Origin: an uncultured Bacteroidia bacterium
GTDB taxonomy: Bacteria > Bacteroidota > Bacteroidia > Bacteroidales > F082
Reading direction: 5' to 3'
Assembly (NCBI GenBank): GCA_913009755.1
Contig: CAJVWU010000015.1
Location: 1-58,353, forward strand
DNA length: 58,353 bases
A program made the translations under genes and the position numbers. Position 1 is the first letter of the stretch; each line of letters starts with the position of its first letter. The notes under the pieces were generated by a model. That model was not told the DNA's origin, did not search any database, and saw only the letters and a list, made by a program, of their open reading frames with translations. Below are positions 53,165 through 58,353 of this stretch, one piece after another.

Positions 53165-53410
53165 TTGACGTCTTTGGGCGGCTGCGCTGCCCTCCCTCAA
53201 TGGCTGCCCAAGCCGCACCGGGCTGTCCGCTCCTACTCCTCGCTCCAAAAACCGTTTCGGCTTAATACGGTGGCCGTGGCTCCCCTGTCGCCCTGCCACC
53301 GAAAGCCTCAATCGGTTTTGGGGCTGTGGGGTGTGCCGCTACCATCCCTGCCGCAGGCAACACCTATGTTCCCGGAATTGAAAAGTTTTCTTCGCCCTTC
53401 TACATAGGGG
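53165..53410. other. GC-rich noncoding island of interspersed-repeat type
   Basis: A GC-rich block between the clpC terminator and the next promoter. It contains GGGCGGCTGCGCTGCCCTCC and GCCGCACCGGGCTGTCCGCT. The sequence recalls a Bacteroidota interspersed element with CGGGCTATCCGCT-type cores (from memory). Frames through it contain no recognisable domain, so I do not call a gene. It differs in composition from the flanking AT-rich intergenic DNA. Confidence 0.55.
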
Positions 53411-53474
53411 GCCACAGGACAGGTTTTATAATCATTATCAATATAAGGCTTTGGCCATTAATAACAGGAAGTTA

Positions 53475-53503
53475 TTGTACTTTCATTCAGTTTTTTATCT
53501 TTG
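53475..53503 (+). promoter_or_regulatory. putative promoter for the 53528 acyl-CoA dehydrogenase
   Basis: TTG at 53475-53477, 18 bases, then TATCTTTG at 53496-53503, close to the Bacteroidota -33/-7 layout. It overlaps the in-frame ATG at 53501, which argues for the later start. Confidence 0.5.
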
Positions 53504-53527
53504 CCAAAATTTTTAACCTACTTATTT

Positions 53528-55294
53528 ATGGAAACCAAAGCTATTTTGAAGGGAGCTGAATTTTTAATTAAAGATGTGGACCATCAGGACATCTTTATCC
53601 CCGAAGAATTTGATGAAGAGCAAAATATGATTGCAGGCACTTGTTCTGATTTTATTGAATCGGAAGTCGCACCCAATTTTGATGCCCTTGATAATCATAC
53701 GGAAGGTCTGTTGCCTTCACTATTGAAAAAAGCCGGTGACCTTGGACTGCTCGGCATTTCCATTCCGGAACAATACGGAGGTTTCGGACAAACTTTTCTG
53801 ACCTCAATGCGTGCCAACGAAGCCATCGGTTCTGCCTATTCATTTTCGGTAGCTTTTATGGCACATACAGGTATCGGCACCCTGCCCCTGCTCTATTACG
53901 GAAATGAACAACAATTGCAGATATATATACCTAAACTCGCAAACGGGGAATGGCTTGCGGCATACTGCCTTACCGAACCCAATGCCGGAAAAACAAAAGC
54001 CGTTTTATCGGAGGACGGGAAACATTATATACTGAACGGACAGAAGATGTGGATCACCAACGGTGGATTTGCCGATTTGTTAACAGTTTTTGCAAAAATT
54101 GATAACGACCGGGTTTTGAGTGCATTCCTGGTTGAATCGAGATGGCAGGGGATTACGATGAACCCTGAGGAACACAAAATGGGTATCAGGGGATCATCCA
54201 CACGGCAGATATTTTTTAATGATGTTAAAGTTCCTGTTGATAACCTGCTTGGAAGACGTGGCGGAGGTTTCCGTATTGCATTGAACATCCTCCATATCGG
54301 GCGGATAAAACTGGGGGCCACAGTAATTGGCGGTATGCGGCGGGCCATCAACCATTCGGTGAAATATGCCGGTGAACGGAAACAATTTGGTTCGTTCCTT
54401 GCAGAATTCGGTGCCATAAAACATAAAATGGCGGAACAGGTGATCCGGATGTTTGCTACCGAATCGGCGGTTTATCGTGCAAGCAAAGATATTGAAGACA
54501 CCATTGAAAGTCTGAAAGAGCAGGGACAGGATTATGGAAAAGCCAATATCGGAGGTGTTGCAGAATATGAACCGGAATGTGCATTTCTAAAAGTATTTGG
54601 TTCTGAATCATTGGATTACATTGTTGATGAAATGGTACAGATATTTGGTGGGATGGGCTTTTCATCGGAAGCACCGGCTGACCGTTCTTACCGCGATTCA
54701 CGTATTAACAGGATATTTGAAGGGACTAACGAGATCAATCGCCTGATCACTGTGGACTCTATATTAAAAAAAGGGATGAAACATAAAATTGACTTGTATG
54801 AAACCGCAAATGAAGTATTGAAGAATCTGGATCAACTTGAGCCCGTTAATTCATTAAACGCTGAATATTATCATGTTAAAAAACAAAATATCCGAAACCT
54901 GAAAAAGGCCATTCTACTATTGATTCCGGCAGTTTCAGATACTTTTCAAAGGAAACTGATGTTCGAAGAAGAGATATTGATGAACATTTCCGATATGATC
55001 ATGAATGTTTATGTTTTGGAATCTACCAAACTCCGGGTTGAGAAAATGGATAAAATGAAGAAGGTAAACAACATCTCATTATATAAAGATATACTGGATG
55101 TCTTTACCCATGACACCATCCAGGCTGTGTACAAATCAGGCTTTGATGCCATCGGCTCGTTTGCCGAAGGTGAGCAGCGTAATTTACTTTGCAATGCATT
55201 AGACAAACTCACCAGGGCCTGTTCAGTCAATGTTAAGGAAGCCAGACGACGGATTGCCGACAAATTGATTGATGACGGTGTGTATAAGTTCTGA
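53528..55294 (+). CDS. long-form acyl-CoA dehydrogenase
   Basis: The 588-residue FAD enzyme has the usual acyl-CoA dehydrogenase core (about 30-425). ISIPEQYGGFGQ, AAYCLTEPNAGKTKA and the catalytic-base region RIFEGTNEINRL are present. A C-terminal helical extension of about 160 residues follows, as in VLCAD/ACAD9-type or bacterial FadE-like forms. It probably oxidises longer acyl-CoAs than the 380-residue enzyme at 4.7 kb. ATG at 53528 (METKAILKG) is chosen because the earlier ATG (53501) lies in the promoter. A bidirectional terminator follows. Confidence 0.93.
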   Translation: METKAILKGAEFLIKDVDHQDIFIPEEFDEEQNMIAGTCSDFIESEVAPNFDALDNHTEGLLPSLLKKAGDLGLLGISIPEQYGGFGQTFLTSMRANEAIGSAYSFSVAFMAHTGIGTLPLLYYGNEQQLQIYIPKLANGEWLAAYCLTEPNAGKTKAVLSEDGKHYILNGQKMWITNGGFADLLTVFAKIDNDRVLSAFLVESRWQGITMNPEEHKMGIRGSSTRQIFFNDVKVPVDNLLGRRGGGFRIALNILHIGRIKLGATVIGGMRRAINHSVKYAGERKQFGSFLAEFGAIKHKMAEQVIRMFATESAVYRASKDIEDTIESLKEQGQDYGKANIGGVAEYEPECAFLKVFGSESLDYIVDEMVQIFGGMGFSSEAPADRSYRDSRINRIFEGTNEINRLITVDSILKKGMKHKIDLYETANEVLKNLDQLEPVNSLNAEYYHVKKQNIRNLKKAILLLIPAVSDTFQRKLMFEEEILMNISDMIMNVYVLESTKLRVEKMDKMKKVNNISLYKDILDVFTHDTIQAVYKSGFDAIGSFAEGEQRNLLCNALDKLTRACSVNVKEARRRIADKLIDDGVYKF

Positions 55295-55439
55295 GTTTTG
55301 AGTTTGGTGCTGATCTGAGGTTTTCTATCGGACTGCCTTCCGCAGCCAGTAAGCTGATACTATGAAACAACCACAAACACTCTTCCAGGTTCTGCGAACT
55401 CAGGAAGGTGTATTCCCCCATACCCTGCAACCTGCAAAA

Positions 55440-55470
55440 AAAGAGGGTTGTTTTACAGCCCTCTTTTTTT
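55440..55470. terminator. bidirectional terminator between convergent genes
   Basis: A hairpin with arms AAAGAGGGTTG and CAGCCCTCTTT (one G-U), an A-run before and seven or more T residues after. It can end both the dehydrogenase transcript and the minus-strand PID-CTERM transcript. Confidence 0.85.
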
Positions 55471-55517
55471 ATGATAAATTTATTATTCCGGTTTTATTAT
55501 GAACCGGTTACTACTTC

Positions 55518-55781
55518 TTATGCTTCTGCTCTGGCCTTTTTACGGAAATCGTAAAAACGTTTACCGCCATAACCCAGGGCAAGGGTAAGTAAAATCAATA
55601 CGCCACCTCCGATATGGGCTTTGCCGCTAAGCTGGTTATCAACTGTGTTTGTGTTGGATGATCCTCCCCCACCCGGAGGCGGCGGTGGATCGTTCTGTGC
55701 TAATGCGCCTACTGTAAGGCCTGAAAACATAAGCACGACCAGCAATTTTTTTCCGTTTTTGAATATATTTCTCATTTTCAT
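55518..55781 (-). CDS. PID-CTERM-like small sorted membrane protein
   Basis: An 87-residue protein with a signal peptide (1-29, cleavage after ALAQ) and a low-complexity NDPPPPPGGGGSSNT linker. The C-terminal block has AHIGGGVLILLTLALGYGG followed by basic KRFYDFRKKARAEA. This tripartite tail (short motif, membrane helix, basic end) matches the PID-CTERM sorting signals known from Bacteroidota. The protein itself has almost no other domain. It is followed by a terminator and preceded by the T9SS cargo gene on the same strand (34-base gap). Confidence 0.8.
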   Translation of the reverse strand: MKMRNIFKNGKKLLVVLMFSGLTVGALAQNDPPPPPGGGGSSNTNTVDNQLSGKAHIGGGVLILLTLALGYGGKRFYDFRKKARAEA

Positions 55782-55815
55782 TTTTTTCAGTATTATAAAG
55801 TTAGTTAATCTGTTT

Positions 55816-57744
55816 TTACTTTACGAAAACCTTTTCGGTTACAACATTACTGCCTTTGATTACCTGAACGACAAGGTAACTGTTGTTGACCTCAACCGGA
55901 ATACGGGTCAGGTTGCCCAGGTTGGCTTTGGTGTTCACCAGTTCACGGCCTAATAAATCGTAAATGTGAATAGTGGCTTCTGCAAAGTCGTTATCCGAAT
56001 TGCTGATGTAAACGGCTTTGTCCCAGGCGTAAACTTTCACTGAATTCTGTGCTGCGTCCCCGGGGTTCTCGATACCCGTAGGCCCATAGCTGAAGTGAAG
56101 CAGGAACCGGGCAGGGTTGTCACCTTTTGAAGCGTTGAAAGTATAAAAAGGATTATCGTTGAAATTGTGCATTGTCCCAGTAAAAAGGTCTTCAAGGATA
56201 ACTTTGGTATCAGGCAGGCTGTCAAGGTTAATGGACAGTGTGTGTTCTCCCGTAATACCGGGTTGCAGGTTCATTTGCACAACGCGTTCATTGTCTTCTG
56301 AAAGGGATTGGATATAATCAATACTGAGTTGTTGATCGTTTTCAACAAAATAAAGCTGAGGTGAATCTTCATCGCCAAACATTTTTAATCCATCATATCC
56401 GTTTTCAAAGTCCGGGGTTCCTGTTTCACCGAAGTTAACGAACGCACCATCATTTTTACTTCCATCGTTTACTTTGATCATGGCATAAATGCCTTTGCCG
56501 TGGTTGTTATCCCAATACAAAAGGTTGCCGTTTTTATAAAAATTAGTGGGATTACCAAATTTTCGGTCTGCTTCTGCCAATGTGATTGAACCGGCGGCGG
56601 CTTTTGCTTCAATAAAAAATCCCTGGCCTTCAGCAACAATACCCGAATGTGTTCCACCACTACCAACTGTATAAGTAGCATAATTATTATTTACAGGATC
56701 CCATACCCATATTTCCTGATAAAGGTTTGTGGCGCCTGTCAACGCATTATTAACGTCAAAGGATGATGAAAACGGATTACCGATAAGTTGCAAATCCAAA
56801 TCGGCAGAACCAATAGAAGATATTGTAAGATCGCTGGAACGTAAATTACCGTTGAAAGTGATTGTAAAATCGTCGGCCCTGGGTAGCGGGCCACCAACAA
56901 CAATATATCCTTGTCCAACATTAAGCGCAAGGGTTGTATCGGTTATATAATCCCAAGCACCAGTACCTGTATTGTACTCCATCAGCCAGATATTGGGGCT
57001 GTGATTTTGAGAAATATCAGCAGTTGTAACACCTGTTGTGATTGGAGTAATTTGGTGCCATTGATTTCCTGCAATGTAAAGATTTGATGTTGCAGGTACT
57101 GATCCTGTAGCACTGTAAATGAGTTCACCTGTACCGGTCGAATTTGAACCCAATGTAACATTATCCGTTACTTTTAAACCTGCTGTAGGCTCAACCTGAA
57201 ATATTCCGCTTGTTATATCAAGTGAGAAAAAAACAATTGTTTTTATATCACGGGCTACGGTCGAGGAAAAATGGAAAGTGTTGGCTGAACCAATATCCAG
57301 CTTTACATGCCCCATTGAACTGTTGTTGGTCATATACCAATCGGTCACCGCACTCGAACCTGATCCAATTGTGGTTGTTCCTACACCTGGATAAATTAAT
57401 GGTATGCTGCCAATAAAAATTTCTGGTGCAGTACCTGCATTACCATGTTGGATGTTCACGGCAACATTAACGTTATCTGCTGCACTTGTTCCAAACTGCA
57501 CATTGCAATTGTCAGAGATTTTAAAAACGTTATTCGTATTATCATTCAATGCTCCGGCAGTTGCTATATTCATGGTGGCTGTTACATTGGTTGAAGAAGA
57601 TCCAAGAAAACCAACATGAGAAGCATCAACATAATTTTGCTGATAATAACCAGACACATTTAATGTTGCACCGTCATTCAACTTCAGCTTACCCCCACTA
57701 ATGTTTAAATTATCACCTGTTGCATCATCACCAAAACAGTACAA
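55816..57744 (-). CDS. T9SS type A sorting-domain protein, C-terminal part (frameshifted gene)
   Basis: This 642-codon frame encodes most of a large secreted beta-rich protein. It has repetitive segments such as LNISGGKLKLNDGATLNVSG and LQLIGNPFSSSFDVNNAL. It ends in a T9SS type A sorting domain (about the last 75 residues: IHIYDLLGRELVNTKANL, then SYLVVQVIKGSNVVTEKVFVK). The apparent TTG start at 57744 is an artefact: the true N-terminus lies in another frame at 57705-58067. The frames overlap at 57705-57744, so one base has been lost or misread. The function is unknown. Confidence 0.85.
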   Translation of the reverse strand: MYCFGDDATGDNLNISGGKLKLNDGATLNVSGYYQQNYVDASHVGFLGSSSTNVTATMNIATAGALNDNTNNVFKISDNCNVQFGTSAADNVNVAVNIQHGNAGTAPEIFIGSIPLIYPGVGTTTIGSGSSAVTDWYMTNNSSMGHVKLDIGSANTFHFSSTVARDIKTIVFFSLDITSGIFQVEPTAGLKVTDNVTLGSNSTGTGELIYSATGSVPATSNLYIAGNQWHQITPITTGVTTADISQNHSPNIWLMEYNTGTGAWDYITDTTLALNVGQGYIVVGGPLPRADDFTITFNGNLRSSDLTISSIGSADLDLQLIGNPFSSSFDVNNALTGATNLYQEIWVWDPVNNNYATYTVGSGGTHSGIVAEGQGFFIEAKAAAGSITLAEADRKFGNPTNFYKNGNLLYWDNNHGKGIYAMIKVNDGSKNDGAFVNFGETGTPDFENGYDGLKMFGDEDSPQLYFVENDQQLSIDYIQSLSEDNERVVQMNLQPGITGEHTLSINLDSLPDTKVILEDLFTGTMHNFNDNPFYTFNASKGDNPARFLLHFSYGPTGIENPGDAAQNSVKVYAWDKAVYISNSDNDFAEATIHIYDLLGRELVNTKANLGNLTRIPVEVNNSYLVVQVIKGSNVVTEKVFVK

Positions 57745-58067
57745 GTTCCTGTAATATCCATCGTACCCTCAACAACAACATTTCCCGATGTTGTAAGGGT
57801 AGCACCTGAACTGATTGTTAAAGTAGCGCCTGAATTAACCGTAATTGTGGATGCTGCACGGCTTCCAGAAGCAACGGTTACAATATAAGTCGAAGGAATG
57901 GTTACATCGTCCCCGGCACCAGGTTCACCTGGTGGAGGTACTGGACTCCAAATAGTTGAAGACCCCCAATTTCCCGTAGCAATAGCAGTATAAACAGTGC
58001 GGGATTGGGAAAAAGCTGAAATCGCGAGAAAGATCATCGCGCTGAGAAGAAGTAGTTTTTTCATCAT
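57705..58067 (-). CDS. N-terminal part of the frameshifted T9SS cargo protein
   Basis: This 120-codon frame starts with a signal peptide (MMKKLLLLSAMIFLAISAFS, cleavage after FSQ). It continues with a beta-helix opening (ATGNWGSSTIWSPVPPPGEP, then repeats like TITVNSGATLTISSGATL). After GTMDITGT the frame runs into a short artefactual end (VLVMMQQVII), while the next frame resumes with YCFGDDATGDNLNIS. A one-base insertion near 57735-57750 would join the two into one protein of about 750 residues. A TATATTTG promoter lies 37 bases upstream. Confidence 0.85.
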   Translation of the reverse strand: MMKKLLLLSAMIFLAISAFSQSRTVYTAIATGNWGSSTIWSPVPPPGEPGAGDDVTIPSTYIVTVASGSRAASTITVNSGATLTISSGATLTTSGNVVVEGTMDITGTCTVLVMMQQVII

Positions 58068-58104
58068 ACAATAATTTTTAGATTAAACAATCCGTTAATT
58101 TCTG

Positions 58105-58112
58105 CAAATATA
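58105..58112 (-). promoter_or_regulatory. putative -7 element for the T9SS cargo gene
   Basis: TATATTTG on the minus strand, 37 bases before the ATG at 58067. Confidence 0.45.
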
Positions 58113-58174
58113 TACATATTTTATTCGCATGTCAAAGTGAAGCTATTTTTTAGGCTAATTCCTATTTTGATGCG

Positions 58175-58353
58175 CTAAGCAAAATGAATCTTGACCCTAT
58201 AGAGGAAAAAGTCTGAATTTCTTGCCCCATAATTAACATTGATAAAACGTTGTAGATTCTGATTAAGAGCTTCAGCTTTTGCGTTAGTCTCCTTAGCAAT
58301 AAAATAATTGATTATTTGTCCAATATTCCTTTTTATCAGAAAGGCAATATTTT
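58175..58353 (-). mobile_element. 3' end of an ISAon1/ISL3-like transposase gene, cut by the window edge
   Basis: On the minus strand an open frame enters from the window edge and ends at TAG (58177-58175). It encodes IINYFIAKETNAKAEALNQN, then LQRFINVNYGARNSDFFLYR. This matches the C-terminus of ISAon1/ISL3-group transposases (a DDE enzyme), which end in a conserved NAxAEslN..iq.f....G.R...fF.yR pattern. The element is incomplete here; the terminal inverted repeat was not identified in 58113-58174. Confidence 0.75.

Noticed and set aside
53129-53407. A gene in the GC-rich island after clpC
   Set aside because: The frame is open because the sequence is GC-rich; it begins inside the clpC terminator and shows no recognisable protein pattern.
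57705-57775. Programmed -1 frameshifting in the T9SS gene
   Set aside because: No slippery heptamer with a following pseudoknot is evident at the overlap; mutation or sequencing error is simpler.

Overview
This window is a stretch of chromosome from a Bacteroidota bacterium, most likely class Bacteroidia and possibly an uncultured Bacteroidales or Marinilabiliales relative. The evidence is the gene content: a type IX secretion (T9SS) C-terminal sorting domain, a PID-CTERM-like small protein, DUF4199, DUF4831 and DUF3127 proteins, type III glutamine synthetase, and a PagL-like lipid A deacylase. Many genes also have a TAnnTTTG box (the Bacteroidota -7 element) just upstream. No complete prophage, CRISPR array, plasmid function or antiviral island was found.

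Layout. 1-300: tandem 70-bp noncoding repeats. 0.4-3.1 kb: prohibitin, smpB, SDR and an acidic-repeat protein. 3.1-3.6 kb: a decayed outer-membrane barrel and nested inverted repeats. 3.6-6.8 kb: a XerC/D recombinase, an acyl-CoA dehydrogenase and a cytoplasmic-looking M15 peptidase. 7.0-10.1 kb: an ECF sigma factor, a membrane-anchored putative anti-sigma protein and two exported beta-repeat proteins. 10.1-10.7 kb: noncoding debris with a T9SS tail remnant. 10.7-13.6 kb (minus): guanine deaminase, aat, a truncated gamma-glutamyltranspeptidase and a class-III aminotransferase. 13.7-16.7 kb: a GT39 glycosyltransferase and lipoamide dehydrogenase. 16.8-23.6 kb (minus): macro domain, NfeD, DUF2061, inositol monophosphatase, lgt, an EamA transporter and a DASS transporter. 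23.7-27.1 kb: carbamate kinase, rex with a probable operator, tRNA-Lys, a Sua5/YrdC protein and the small SRP RNA.

27.2-36.6 kb is mainly cell-surface polysaccharide and lipid A work: DUF4199, a GT2, an epimerase, a GT4, gmhA, a PagL-like deacylase, a ClC channel and a GmhB-like phosphatase. kdsA lies further on at 41.8 kb. 36.8-47.5 kb: a sodium/solute symporter, glnN, DUF4831, kdsA, EamA, an SSB-tailed DUF3127 protein, a zinc-ribbon-like protein, exported MsrA, an SRPBCC protein and a TPR protein. 47.7-53.1 kb: divergent gyrA and clpC. 53.5-58.4 kb: a long acyl-CoA dehydrogenase, the PID-CTERM protein, a frameshifted T9SS cargo gene and the 3' end of an ISAon1/ISL3-like transposase running off the window.

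Most genes are housekeeping or envelope functions. The best candidates for a second look are the sigma/anti-sigma/adhesin cassette with nine GSGD repeats, the DUF3127 protein ending in an SSB-type tip, the PID-CTERM and broken T9SS pair, the Rex operator, and a dispersed repeat family found in opposite orientations at both 0.1 and 33.5 kb. Functions are assigned from sequence motifs read by eye; no database search was run.
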